A stretch of DNA of 64,000 bases from an uncultured Clostridium sp. (GCF_900547735.1 NZ_URHZ01000002.1:68675-132674), one strand, 5' to 3'; counted from the stretch's first letter, positions 18,193-28,100 are shown. A program made the numbers and translations. The notes: generated by a model from the sequence alone, not told the origin.

Positions 18193-18221
18193 ATTATAAC
18201 ACCAATCCTGAGTAAGGTCAA
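18193..18221 (-). promoter_or_regulatory. Sigma-A promoter of the polysaccharide operon
   Basis: On the minus strand TTGACC (18,216-18,221) and TATAAT (18,193-18,198) are 17 bases apart, giving a predicted start near 18,186 and an untranslated leader of about 355 bases before loaP. A second weaker candidate (TTGAAA with TATAAA, 15 bases apart) lies near 18,095-18,120. Confidence 0.75.
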
Positions 18222-18421
18222 TATTCGTCCCCTGAATCTAACAGTAAGTTATTCCTAATATTTTCTTATTTTTTCTTGAATCCCATAATATGGTTTTCCA
18301 TTTTTCGTATTTCTTTTATGAAACTATCAAATTCCTGATTATCTGCTTCCTACATAGAATAATTAAACATGCCAAACTCTTCCCTACCTTATACATTAAC
18401 AAACAATCGATATTAATCAAA

Positions 18422-18457
18422 AAAAGTCCGGCACCTAAATAGGAGTTCCAGACTTTT
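18422..18457 (-). terminator. Terminator after the ddl-murI-DUF1934 genes
   Basis: AAAAGTCTGG and CCGGACTTTT (minus strand) form a 10-bp stem with one wobble pair, with a further CCTA/TAGG helix in the loop and a T run after it. It lies about 140 bases past the DUF1934 stop. The interval 18,222-18,421 beyond it is AT-rich and shows no gene. Confidence 0.75.
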
Positions 18458-18594
18458 CCGTTTATCTTCATAGTTTTTTTACGCGCCTGTATATTTACTG
18501 TAGCTCATCTTCCAACCTCAGCCTATTTGCCGCGGATTTTTCGTTCCCACGGCTATCTCCACTGTAAATGCTGTCCTTAATCCCGGCTATTCGC

Positions 18595-19041
18595 TCACTC
18601 CCCAAGCCTAAAATCCGCCTTCGCCTTCGACCGTATATCAATCACAATATGGCACTGCGAAACCGTTTCGTAATTCACTTCCAGCGAATACTCAATCTCC
18701 ACCAGCAGTCGATCCGGACTTTCTTCTCTTACAATGTCATCCGTGTTCACCCCGACCATCATCTGGCCGAACGGCATTGCGTAACAGCAAACATTTGTCT
18801 TTTCTTTCTCAAATACCATGTGGGAGCGGGCGCTTCCGTTTTTGATTATCTCTACCGTCCCGTCGCCAACCTTGATCGTGTTGCGGATAGCTCCCTCCAC
18901 GCCCTCGATCAGCTCGTCATAGAGAATATAGTGTTTCCCATTTTTTAGATAATAGGTGCCCGCCGTAATTACGGATACATCGTCGCTTTCGCCGTCCACC
19001 ATATGGGCTCCGCTGATGCTTACAAGTACATCCTTTGTCAT
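18595..19041 (-). CDS. DUF1934 (YwiB-like) beta-barrel protein
   Basis: A 148-residue protein beginning MTKDVLVSISGAH. The GTYYLKNGKHYILYDE and NTIKVGDGTVEIIKNG segments, followed by MVFEKEKTN and GVNTDDIV, match the DUF1934/YwiB family of small calycin-like barrels. Function is unknown. The ATG at 19,041 is two bases from the glutamate racemase stop and has GAGGAG upstream; a longer frame to 19,134 lies inside murI and is rejected. Cotranscription with murI and ddl hints at a cell-wall link, which is inference only. Confidence 0.8.
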   Translation of the reverse strand: MTKDVLVSISGAHMVDGESDDVSVITAGTYYLKNGKHYILYDELIEGVEGAIRNTIKVGDGTVEIIKNGSARSHMVFEKEKTNVCCYAMPFGQMMVGVNTDDIVREESPDRLLVEIEYSLEVNYETVSQCHIVIDIRSKAKADFRLGE

Positions 19042-19042
19042 A

Positions 19043-20104
19043 TCAGTACTCCTCAATATTGATCTTCTTTGTCTCTTTGACCTCTTTCGGAAGAATTGAC
19101 GTTGCGAAATTCGTAAATTTCTCGGCCAGGTCACTTACAAAGAACTGATACTGATCTCTGTGTTTTTCCCCGGCCCCATGTTTGTGACAGCCTTGTTCAC
19201 TGCCCTCGTGTTCACAGACACCATGCCTGCAACTCCCCTGCTCACTGTCGCCATCTCCACAGCTTCCATGTTCACAGTCACCGTGCCCACAACTCTCCTG
19301 CTTACTTCCGCCATGCCCGCAATTCCCCTGCTTACTTCCTCCATGTCCACAACTTCCATGCTCAAAGTCACCATGTCCGCTGCTTCCATTTTTACCATTT
19401 CCATCCCCACAACTCTCACCCGTACACGTCATCTCATTCTTTTCCAGAAGTTCTCTCAACTCCACAGCCGTCTCATAGGCCGGATTGACCAGTGTAACAT
19501 CGTCACCCATCAGGCGTTTAAATGTGGAACGTAAAAGCGGGTAATGTGTGCAGCCCATCACCAGCGTGTCTATATACTTTCCTTTAAGACACGCCAGATA
19601 GCGGGAGGCAATCTCATCCGTTACGGAATCGTGAAGCAGTCCCTCTTCCACTAATGGCACGAAAAGAGGACAGGGTTTTCCCGTCACTTCTATATCTTCC
19701 CTCAAACGTTTCATTTCTTCGGAATATACGCCGCTGCGAATCGTGGCCTCTGTTCCGATAATGCCGATTTTTCCATTTCTGGTGGCTTCTACGGCGGCTC
19801 TGGAGCCGGCGGAAATCACTCCGATGATCGGGATGTCCAGACTCCTCTCCACGGCCTCCAGAGCACAGGCAGACGCGGTATTGCAGGCAATAACGATCGC
19901 CTTTACATCCTTAGTCTGCAAAAAGCGGATAATCTGCTGTGAATAGCGGATTACCGTCTCTTTTGATTTATTTCCATAAGGCACCCTGGCCGTATCTCCA
20001 AAATATACAATCCTCTCATCCGGCATCTGGCGCATGATCTCCCTCATCACGGTAAGGCCGCCCACACCGGAATCAAAGACTCCAATTGGTGCATTTCTAT
20101 CCAT
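19043..20104 (-). CDS. murI: Glutamate racemase with a Cys/His/Gly-rich repeat insertion
   Basis: MurI makes D-glutamate for peptidoglycan. Both catalytic cysteines are present (ACNTASA, Cys74; GCTHYPLL, Cys185), as is GVFDSGVGG. The protein is about 353 residues, against roughly 265-275 for the family. The extra length is a block at about residues 232-316, placed between TAVELRELLEKN and the normal C-terminal FFVSDLAEKF. The block holds about seven 10-residue repeats of the form GHGDxEHGSC, so many Cys, His and Gly. The ATG at 20,104 has GGAGG seven bases upstream; the longer frame to 20,161 lacks support. Confidence 0.92.
   Translation of the reverse strand: MDRNAPIGVFDSGVGGLTVMREIMRQMPDERIVYFGDTARVPYGNKSKETVIRYSQQIIRFLQTKDVKAIVIACNTASACALEAVERSLDIPIIGVISAGSRAAVEATRNGKIGIIGTEATIRSGVYSEEMKRLREDIEVTGKPCPLFVPLVEEGLLHDSVTDEIASRYLACLKGKYIDTLVMGCTHYPLLRSTFKRLMGDDVTLVNPAYETAVELRELLEKNEMTCTGESCGDGNGKNGSSGHGDFEHGSCGHGGSKQGNCGHGGSKQESCGHGDCEHGSCGDGDSEQGSCRHGVCEHEGSEQGCHKHGAGEKHRDQYQFFVSDLAEKFTNFATSILPKEVKETKKINIEEY
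19157..19411 (-). repeat. In-frame 30-bp tandem repeat inside murI
   Basis: About seven imperfect 30-bp units, each coding ten residues of the pattern GHGxxEHGSC or GHGGSKQGNC. Because the unit is a multiple of three, copy-number change would keep the racemase frame. Confidence 0.85.
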
Positions 20105-20199
20105 ATATATCCTCCATTTTGTCCTCGCAGACATCCCCGGGATTACCATACTGTCCGCCATCTTCCCCTTAGAGCCGAACCCAAGACCCTATTACAAGA

Positions 20200-21264
20200 C
20201 TAAAACCGTTTAAGGCCATGCTCTATCAGCTTTCCGACCAGCTCTGTCTTGCTGATTCCCGCTGCCTCAAACAGCATCGGATACATACTGATGGCCGTGA
20301 ATCCCGGCATTGTGTTGATCTCATTAAATACAACATCCCCGTCGGCCGTCACGAAGAAGTCCACTCTAGCCAGACCATAGCCGTCGACTGCCTTGAAAAT
20401 CTCAACCGCTGCCTTTCTGACTCTCTCGGCGCTGTCGCCCGGAAGCTCCGGATTCACGACGGTTCTGGACTCCGCATTAAAATATTTTGCCTCAAAATCG
20501 TAGAATTCTGCGGCAGCCAGGACTTCACCGACTCCGGATGCAAGCACCGGCTCCTTGCCGTTTCCAAAAACTGCACACTCGATCTCATGGCCGACAATGG
20601 TCTCTTCCACAAGAATTTTCCTGTCATGAAGGGCGGCCTCCGTAAGTCCCTTTTCAAGCTGTTCTCTGTTCTCCGCCTTGGATACGCCACGGGAAGAACC
20701 GGCATTGGACGGTTTGATGAATACAGGATAGGAAAAACGGTTTTCCACCCTCTTGACGGCATCCTCCATTCCCTCAGCATCTGCAATCTCTTCTTTCATA
20801 ACCGGCTCATATGCCGCCTGACGGACACCAACCCGGTCCGCAATGATTTTTGTAAAGAATTTATCCATCGAAACAGCGGATGCCAATACCCCGCAGCCTA
20901 CATAGGGGAGCTGTACCAGTTCAAAAAGTCCCTGGATCGTTCCATCCTCGCCATACAGGCCGTGGAGAACCGGGAATGCTCCGTCTACCTTTATCTTCTC
21001 TACTTTGCTTCCATCCATGACAATCACGGATTTCTCCGTGGCATCCGGTGAAAGGATAGCCTGCACGGTTCCGTTTCTCCAGCTCTCATCCTTAATAGCC
21101 TCCACGGAATCTACCAGCAGCCAGTGCCCTTCTTCCGTGATTCCCACGATAAGAACCTCATATGTATTTCTGTCTATATTGTTGATTACATTTACTGCTG
21201 ACATACAGGAAACTATATGTTCCGATGACTGTCCGCCGAAAATAACAAGAATTCTTTTTTTCAT
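20200..21264 (-). CDS. ddl: D-alanine--D-alanine ligase
   Basis: An ATP-grasp ligase of 354 residues that joins two D-alanines for peptidoglycan precursors. It shows FGGQSSEH, FPVLHGLYGEDGTIQG, FIKPSNAGSSRGV, the omega-loop EFYDFEAKY, ARVDFF and NEINTMPGFT. The EFYD-x-EAKY loop matches ordinary Ddl and not D-lactate or D-serine ligases of vancomycin resistance. The ATG at 21,264 (MKKRILVIFGG) aligns with family starts; the frame to 21,351 adds an unlikely basic leader. It is the first gene of ddl-murI-DUF1934. Confidence 0.92.
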   Translation of the reverse strand: MKKRILVIFGGQSSEHIVSCMSAVNVINNIDRNTYEVLIVGITEEGHWLLVDSVEAIKDESWRNGTVQAILSPDATEKSVIVMDGSKVEKIKVDGAFPVLHGLYGEDGTIQGLFELVQLPYVGCGVLASAVSMDKFFTKIIADRVGVRQAAYEPVMKEEIADAEGMEDAVKRVENRFSYPVFIKPSNAGSSRGVSKAENREQLEKGLTEAALHDRKILVEETIVGHEIECAVFGNGKEPVLASGVGEVLAAAEFYDFEAKYFNAESRTVVNPELPGDSAERVRKAAVEIFKAVDGYGLARVDFFVTADGDVVFNEINTMPGFTAISMYPMLFEAAGISKTELVGKLIEHGLKRF

Positions 21265-21360
21265 AATAATTTGATCTGCCTTTCTGTTGAATTCTGCCGG
21301 ATATCGTTTATCGCTTCGCCTTATCTTCCATTTTTCCGGATATCGTTTCAAACTGTTTAG

Positions 21361-21369
21361 ATTATATCA
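21361..21369 (-). promoter_or_regulatory. Extended -10 promoter candidate for ddl
   Basis: TGATATAAT on the minus strand is an extended -10 element about 100 bases before the ddl start codon. No good -35 is present at 17 bases, so this is a modest call. Confidence 0.4.
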
Positions 21370-21463
21370 CAACTGTCAATACTTGGGATAAGTAAGATAG
21401 AAATATGAAATAAATTGTAAGAAATAAAGCAGTAACTGAAATATCACTCATGGAGGTAGCCCA

Positions 21464-22393
21464 ATGTCACACCCACATATTACATATTATATGAATCAAT
21501 TACAGAAAAGGAATCTGAAAAAACTTGCCCTTCTTTTCAGCGCCTCTCTTTCCCTTGCCCTGCTGGCTTCGGTGCCCGTGGCTCTGAACTGTGCGCGGGC
21601 GGCGGAGGAGACGCTTTCCGGCGAGCTGGCGCCGCAGATTCTCCGTTTCCATGTGCTGGCCAACAGCAACAGTGAAGAGGATCAGAATCTAAAATTAGAG
21701 GTAAAGCAGCTTCTCATCGATACCATGTACGAGGATTTGGAAAATGAGGAACTCTCCAAAGAGGAACTTATTTCTTATATAAATGAGCATAAAACCGAGC
21801 TGGAAAATACCGCCGAATCCTATATGTTCTCCAAAGGGTTTAATTATTCGGCGGACATACGGATCGAACAGTGTTATTTCCCAACCAAAATCTACGGTGA
21901 CGTCACATTTCCCTGCGGAACATACGACGCTGTCCGCGTCCTCCTGGGAAACGGCAGTGGAAAAAACTGGTGGTGCGTCCTCTATCCGCCGCTGTGCTTT
22001 TCACAGGCATCCGTCTGCGAGGTACCTGATTCTTCAAAAGAAGAGCTTAGAAATCTTCTGACCGAAAATGATTATCGAGACTTGATGAAACACCGCCGCG
22101 TAGTCTTCGGAGAGACGAAGCCCTCCAGAACGAACTTCTCTGACACGAAGCGTTCCGGCACAAATCTCTCCAACACAGAGCTTTTCGGCACGGCGCCCTC
22201 CGACACGGACTCCTCCAGCCCAAAGCCTTCGGATAAAAATTCCGTCAGCATTTCAGGCCAAAAAGTTCAGACAGAAGCAGGCCAAAAAACTCAGACAGAC
22301 GCTGGCAAAAAAACGCAGACAGAAACTTCTTCTGAACCAGAAGTCACTGTCCGCGTCCGTTTCCGCCTTGCGGAGCTGTTATCGCGAAATTAA
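21464..22393 (+). CDS. spoIIR: Stage II sporulation protein R
   Basis: SpoIIR is made in the forespore and activates SpoIIGA in the mother cell, leading to pro-sigma-E processing. A membrane or signal helix spans about 19-42. The SpoIIR core follows: LRFHVLANSNSEEDQNLKLEVK at roughly 60-80, IRIEQCYFPTK, YDAVRVLLGNGSGKNWWCVLYPPLCF. After residue 215 comes an unusual low-complexity stretch of about 70 residues with 5-residue (SDTKx) and 8-residue (QTEAGQK) repeats before the normal hydrophilic end. GGAGG lies eight bases before the ATG. It is divergent from ddl. Its presence marks an endospore former. Confidence 0.93.
   Translation: MSHPHITYYMNQLQKRNLKKLALLFSASLSLALLASVPVALNCARAAEETLSGELAPQILRFHVLANSNSEEDQNLKLEVKQLLIDTMYEDLENEELSKEELISYINEHKTELENTAESYMFSKGFNYSADIRIEQCYFPTKIYGDVTFPCGTYDAVRVLLGNGSGKNWWCVLYPPLCFSQASVCEVPDSSKEELRNLLTENDYRDLMKHRRVVFGETKPSRTNFSDTKRSGTNLSNTELFGTAPSDTDSSSPKPSDKNSVSISGQKVQTEAGQKTQTDAGKKTQTETSSEPEVTVRVRFRLAELLSRN
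22114..22326 (+). repeat. Low-complexity repeat region inside spoIIR
   Basis: Units of about 15 bases coding S[DGN]T-x-x, followed by three 24-base units coding KxQTEAGQ-like peptides. It keeps the reading frame and lies outside the conserved SpoIIR core. Confidence 0.75.
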
Positions 22394-22493
22394 GTATCCA
22401 TTACTTTAAGCTTAAACCGGTGTCCATTTTCATCTCCGTAGTATACACTCGTAATATACCACCACGATATACCACAATACACCCGGTTCCCAG

Positions 22494-23804
22494 CTATTTC
22501 CCAGCGCTCGACATCATCCCCTTAAGCGCCCAGTCATATGTCTCTAGCGCCTGGAACAGGGATATCTCTGCCGTCTGGCGGTCAATCTGTTTACCGAGGA
22601 ATGCCGCCTGCTCCTGGAGGTATTCCAGCTGGCTTGCCATTCCAAGCTGGTACTTTCTCTCCATTGCATTCATGGCGGTAGTTTCGGTCGCCAGAGCCGC
22701 GTCTGCCAGCTCCAGAGCCGTCTGCTTCTGGTAAATGTCATTATAGAGATTTACCATTGTGGCTCCGATTGTCTCTTCCAGGTTTTTGATCGTCCGCTCC
22801 ATATTCTTCTTGTCTGTGGAGCCTTCGGTCATGTTCCTTAAGATCTTGTTGTCATACCTTAAATCATAGTTGTTTTCCAGCGCCGTCTTTTTATCTGCTT
22901 CCAGATTAAGGGCGGCGATTCTGTTCATATCGATAGCCGGAACTTCCCTGATTTCCGGTTCGGCATTAAACTGCCAGCCGGTAGCGATACAGAGACTCTG
23001 TTTGACCGAATCTAAGGAACTGCGGGTCTGGGTGTAGGTGGACTGGAGCGACTGTACATTTTTCTTCGCCGTCAGGATATCCGCCTGCGTTGCCATACCG
23101 AGTCCGGCTCTTGTTTCTGTGGAACGCTGCACGGCTTCCATAATCTCAATGTTTTTCTGGATTACATCCAGGCTGCTTTTCATCTGATTGTAGGAGGCGA
23201 ACATCGTCTGTACCGACATGATGAGGCCGTTCTGTGTTTTTAAATATTTCAGTTTCCTGGATTCATCGTCGTCGTAGGTGCTGTCCGCCGATATATTCTG
23301 CTTTAATGAGCTGTTATCCATCATGGCGGCGCCCATATACATGGCATTATAGGACGACATCAGGCTGTTGATACTGCTGATTCCCGCCTGTTTGAGGACG
23401 GCGTCGGCCTGATCTTTGGACATGTACTGGAGGGAATTTGCCAAATCCAGAAGAGAATCCGCCGTATCCCTCATATCTTCCGCCTGGCTGGACAAATCGT
23501 CGGCCGCATCTTTTAAATCCTGTCTTACAGTCTCGGCATCGTCTTTTGTCTTGGAATCCTTATAGGAAACCTGGTTGTTCATATAGGTAGGGTTATATTC
23601 CTCCACCAGCATCTGAAGTTCGTCATACTCCATCACGTTGTCCCTAAGCCTGGCCCAGGTCGCCTCGTCATGGGCAAATTCCGGATTTTCCGCCATTACC
23701 TGCAGCGGCGACATTACAGCCAGTGAGGCTGCCGCCAGTATTGAAAGAACTTTTTTGTTGCAAAGGGCTTTTTTATAACAAAGGACCTTCTTATTGTGCT
23801 TCAT
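22494..23804 (-). CDS. TolC-like protein of an RND efflux operon (second copy)
   Basis: A 436-residue secreted or surface protein with a basic N-terminus and signal peptide to about residue 38 (VMA-EN). The rest is mostly long coiled-coil helices, with paired motifs ETRAGLGMATQADILTAKK and MERKYQLGMASQLEYLQEQA, the twofold internal repeat seen in the TolC/outer-membrane efflux family. It is 24 bases downstream of a paralogue and belongs to the tetR-MFP-RND operon. TolC normally spans the outer membrane of diderms; here the likely host has none, so the protein may extend through the wall. That location is inference. Confidence 0.8.
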   Translation of the reverse strand: MKHNKKVLCYKKALCNKKVLSILAAASLAVMSPLQVMAENPEFAHDEATWARLRDNVMEYDELQMLVEEYNPTYMNNQVSYKDSKTKDDAETVRQDLKDAADDLSSQAEDMRDTADSLLDLANSLQYMSKDQADAVLKQAGISSINSLMSSYNAMYMGAAMMDNSSLKQNISADSTYDDDESRKLKYLKTQNGLIMSVQTMFASYNQMKSSLDVIQKNIEIMEAVQRSTETRAGLGMATQADILTAKKNVQSLQSTYTQTRSSLDSVKQSLCIATGWQFNAEPEIREVPAIDMNRIAALNLEADKKTALENNYDLRYDNKILRNMTEGSTDKKNMERTIKNLEETIGATMVNLYNDIYQKQTALELADAALATETTAMNAMERKYQLGMASQLEYLQEQAAFLGKQIDRQTAEISLFQALETYDWALKGMMSSAGK

Positions 23805-23828
23805 TTCTACTCTCCTTCTGCGCTTCCC

Positions 23829-24989
23829 TTAAGACATGATCAGGCCTTTTACCGCCCAGTCATACTTCTCCATGACTGAAAATAGCTCTATTTCTGCAAT
23901 TTCTTTGTTCGATTTCGAAGTAAGGTATTCCGCCTGGGCACTCAGATATTCAAGTTTTCCCATCATTCCCAGGGAATATTTTCTGTCTGCCGCCTGCATT
24001 TTCTGCTCTGCCGCTCCGAACTCGGAGAGGGCCGCCTCGTAGGATTGGCGCTTGGAAATCACTGTGTTGTAGAGGCTCTGCAACGTGGATGCCACATCCT
24101 GCTGGGACTGGGCAACGTTTCTCTTCTTCACGTTCCTGGCCGATGAGCCGGTAGCGGAAGCGCTCTTTACCGCCTGCAGATCGTAATTGGCTCCGACTGC
24201 CGCGCTGAGATCGTTCTGCGGATTCATCTGATCGATTCTTGTCAAATCTGCGGAAGGTACCGGTCTTATCTCGGGCGTTGAATCATGGTTCCAGCCGGTC
24301 AGAATCAGAAGGTTCTGCCTCATGTTATCAAGGCCGTATTTCAACTGGGCCGCGCCGCTTTCCACCTGCTTTAACGTCTCCTGGGCGGACTGGATGTCCT
24401 GGGCCGATTTCATGCCCATTCCCGCCATCCTGTTTGCCGCATCCAGGTTGGCCTGCGCAAGCTCTATCTGTTTATTCATCAGTTCCTGTTTTGCCAGCGT
24501 CTCACTGTACTGGATCATCAACTGCTGCGTCGATGCCACCAACTGGCTTTTCATCTGCCTCAGAGTCTTCTGAGCCGATTTGCTGAGTTCTTCATTCGTG
24601 AGCTTCTGAGCCTGCTTACGGAGTTCCTTGGCAGTCTCTTTATAGCTGTTGTACAATTCCCGGCTGGTCTCATTCAGTCCGTCGGAACGCAGCTCGGCCG
24701 CCTCGTCCATCAGATCCGACGCATCCTCCCTCAGTTCTCTCGCCGCATCCAGCGACTGCGCACTGTTTACAAGGGTGGAATTAAGCTGCTTGTAATTTGC
24801 ATTGTAATTCGCAATCCTGTTGTCAATATCATTGTAGTCCAGAACCGTATCTTCTGCTCCGGCTCCTGCGCCGTTTATGTAAGTGGTCTGGCCCGAGGGC
24901 CCCGCAGCCGCATAAGCGGGAACGGTTAAAGATATTGCCGTCAGGGCTGCAAGAGCCGTTACAGCTATCTGTTTCCGTCTTCTTTTCAT
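23829..24989 (-). CDS. TolC-like protein of an RND efflux operon (first copy)
   Basis: A 386-residue paralogue of the next gene, with a signal peptide ending near AYAAAG (about residue 29). It has heptad-rich helices and the two family motifs ANRMAGMGMKSAQDIQSAQE and ADRKYSLGMMGKLEYLSAQA. It is about 50 residues shorter than the other copy. It follows the RND pump by 120 bases containing a TGCAGCCG/CGGCTGCA hairpin at 25,039-25,066. Together with MFP and RND it would form a three-part pump or a wall-spanning variant. Confidence 0.8.
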   Translation of the reverse strand: MKRRRKQIAVTALAALTAISLTVPAYAAAGPSGQTTYINGAGAGAEDTVLDYNDIDNRIANYNANYKQLNSTLVNSAQSLDAARELREDASDLMDEAAELRSDGLNETSRELYNSYKETAKELRKQAQKLTNEELSKSAQKTLRQMKSQLVASTQQLMIQYSETLAKQELMNKQIELAQANLDAANRMAGMGMKSAQDIQSAQETLKQVESGAAQLKYGLDNMRQNLLILTGWNHDSTPEIRPVPSADLTRIDQMNPQNDLSAAVGANYDLQAVKSASATGSSARNVKKRNVAQSQQDVASTLQSLYNTVISKRQSYEAALSEFGAAEQKMQAADRKYSLGMMGKLEYLSAQAEYLTSKSNKEIAEIELFSVMEKYDWAVKGLIMS

Positions 24990-25038
24990 TTATGTTTTCT
25001 CACCTCCGCAGCTTTTTAGTCCACGGTTTCCATCTGTG

Positions 25039-25066
25039 TGCAGCCGGCCCAATGGGGACGGCTGCA
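25039..25066. other. Intercistronic hairpin between RND pump and TolC-like gene
   Basis: A perfect 8-bp stem TGCAGCCG/CGGCTGCA with a 12-base loop. It lacks a T run, so it may be an RNA processing or stability element more than a terminator. Confidence 0.5.
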
Positions 25067-25109
25067 GTCCAACATCTTACCACGTTACCATTTTACCACA
25101 CATTTACCA

Positions 25110-28100
25110 TTAATCCACATCCAATTCTTCCCTGTGGCCTCTGTTCATCAGCGTGTAGTAAATCGGCAGCATTAAAAGGGATAATGTCGTGGATGCTATC
25201 AGGCCTCCCACGTTTACAAGGGCCATACCCTGCATCATCTCGCCGCTGTCGCCGATTGCAAGCGCCATAGGAATCATGGCTACAACGGTCGTCAGCGTTG
25301 TCATAAGGATAGGACGGAGTCTTGTCGCTCCTGCTTCAATCAGGGCCGTATCGCGGTCCATGTCGCTTCTGTACTGGTTGGCCGTATCCACATAGAGAAT
25401 ACCGTTGTTAACAACCGTACCGACCAGCATCAGGAATCCCAGAAGGGATGGCATACTGATGGTTGCATTGGCCAGGAACATGAGGCCGAATGAACCAATG
25501 AGGCTGAACGGGATTGTCGTCATAACCATGATTGAGAACTTCGGTGACTCAAACTGGGCCGCCATAACTACGAAAATCAGGAAGATAGCAAGGGCAATCG
25601 CGCCTGCCAGTGCAGAGAATTCTTCCGCCATCGCTTCATCCATGCTGTTCTGGGCTCTTGTAATGCTCTCGGACATGTTTGGAAGCACCGCCTCTTTATA
25701 AATCGTGGTTTCAAGTGCATCCTGATCGTCTTTGGCAATTCCCTTTACAAAATCGCCTGTAATTGTTACCTGATATTCTTTATCGCTTCTGATAATATTC
25801 TGCGGGCTGTCTTTAAAATAAATATCGGCAATGTCGGTAAGGGCTACGGAACCGCCTGTCGGCGTGTCTAACACGATTCCCTTTACCTGGTCGATGGCAT
25901 CGTATTCCCCGTCGGGATACTCGACCATGACACTGATCTCGCCGCCGTCCACATCCAGTGTGGTGGCTTCCTTGCCGCTCAGCATCAGATTGACCGTACC
26001 GCCCACCTGTGCAGGAGTCAGTCCCTCGGCCGCCGCCTTCAGCGGATCCACGTCAATCTTTACAACCGGCGCGGAGTTTTCCAGGGATGAATGGATTCTT
26101 GTAACTTCGGAGCGTTGTTTCAGCGCCTGGACAATCTTATCCGACGCCTCTTTCAGCTCGTCGTACTGGGTACTCTGCAGAATATACTCTACTCCGTCAT
26201 TTCCGCCGCCCATCATGCTCATTGCGCTCTGGGAGGACAGTGTAATATTGGTATCCGGAATCATGGTAAGAACCGGTCTCCACTCATCCACCACCTCGTC
26301 CGTGGTCCGTTTTCTGTCATCTTTCAAGTAGGCTGTCAATGATGCCGACGAACCTCCTCCAATGCTGAGTCCGCTGCTTCCGTAGGAGAGCATGTAGGAC
26401 TCCACATCCTCGTCTTTGGAGACGTAATCTTCAACTTTGGTCAGTATCTCATTGGCCTTTTCGATTCCCAGGCCAGGTCTCAGTTCTACCGTTACGGAGA
26501 CGGTACCCTGATCGTTGGCGGGCATCAGCTCCATTTTAAGCTGGGTTGCAAGGAAAATGGAAATAACCAGCAGGCCCACTGTGGTGAACATAACCGTTTT
26601 CTTCTTCGGCAGAAGAGATTTCATGATACCTCTGTATCCATTCTGCATCTTCTCCACGAGACCGGAAAGAGGCGCGTTGTTTCTTTCCTTCGGCCGGTAC
26701 ATCATGTAGCACAACGGCACGATGGTCATAGCGGAAATCAGGGATGCAACCATACAGAATACAATTGTAAATCCAAGCGGTTTAAACATCTGTCCCGTCA
26801 TACCGGACAGGAATGCCAGCGGCAGGAATACAACGCAGGTTGTAGCCGTCGAACCGATGATGGACTGAATTACAATACTGCTGCCTTCCAGGGCCGCCTT
26901 GTGGAATTCGTTGAAACCTTTTCCCCTTGTGGAACGGAAACAGCTCTCCAATACTACGATGGAGTTATCAACCATCATACCGACGCCCAGCACCAGGCTG
27001 CCCAATGTGATAACGTTGAGCGAAAATCCCATTACCCTCATCATGACGAGGGCCGCCAGAATTGATACCGGAATGGACGTACCTACGATCAGGGACGCTT
27101 TCATATCTCCGAAGAACAGGAAAATAATCACCATGGAAATGATGACTGCCGCTATCATCGTCTGCAGCACGCTGATCAGGGAACTGTTGATCTGATCACT
27201 GTTGTCATTTACTACAACGATTTCAAGGTCGGGATTTACTTCAGTTAAATGAGAAATTGTTCTGTTAACTGCTTTGGATACCTCCATCGCCGAACTTTTC
27301 TGCTGTTTTTTTACACCAAGGGCAATGGTATCCTTGCCGTTATAGCGTCCGATACCGGCCGCGTCCTTAAGTGTGGAGTTGATGTTCGCCACATCTTCAA
27401 GGTATATGGTGTTGCCGTTGCCAAGTGTGATCGGGATCCGTTTCAGACTCTCCATATCTTTAAAATCCACACCGGTGGTGACGGAAAGGCTCTGGCTTCC
27501 CACCTCGGTGCTTCCGGCCGGATATGCCAGGTTGGCGGATGCTACGGCCGTAACCAGGGAATTTATGCTCAGGTGATACTGTTTGAGCTTCTCTGGAATC
27601 ACTTCCACCTTGATGTACTCTTCTCGTCCGCCGCTGATGTCCACGCTTGCAACGGAAGAAATTTTCTCAATCTCGGGAACGATTTTCTCGTCTACATAGT
27701 TGTAAAGGTTATCTGCCTTGTCATTGTTGACGGCCAGATACATGGTTGCCTGGTCGTTGATGTTGAACTCCATGATTGTCGGGGTATCCACATCGTCCGG
27801 CAGGCTGCTCTTCATGGCATCCGTCTTTTTCTTTAAGTCGGAGTACGCTTTATCCATATCCGTGCCGTATTCATACTGCAAAAGGACCATGGACATATTT
27901 TCGTTGGAATAGCTGTTTACGGATTTGATTCCGTTCAGGGTTCCAATCTCATCTTCTATCGGTTTGGTAACCAGTTCGTCAACGTCCTCCGGGTTGGCTC
28001 CCGGATAAACAGCAAATACTACCATCATCGGCATTTCCATCTCCGGAGTCAGCTCCAGCTTTGATGAAAAAACGGATGAAATACCAAATACGATCAGACA

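Noticed and set aside
19135..19534. Frames of 94 and 124 codons within murI repeats
   Set aside because: Alternate-frame readings of the 30-bp tandem repeat; the racemase frame has the catalytic residues.
20218..21051. Open frame of 277 codons on the plus strand
   Set aside because: Antisense to ddl; no ribosome site or conserved motif.
20200..21264. Possible vancomycin-resistance ligase (VanA/VanG type)
   Set aside because: The omega-loop is EFYDFEAKY as in ordinary D-Ala-D-Ala ligases and no vanH, vanX or vanT gene is near.
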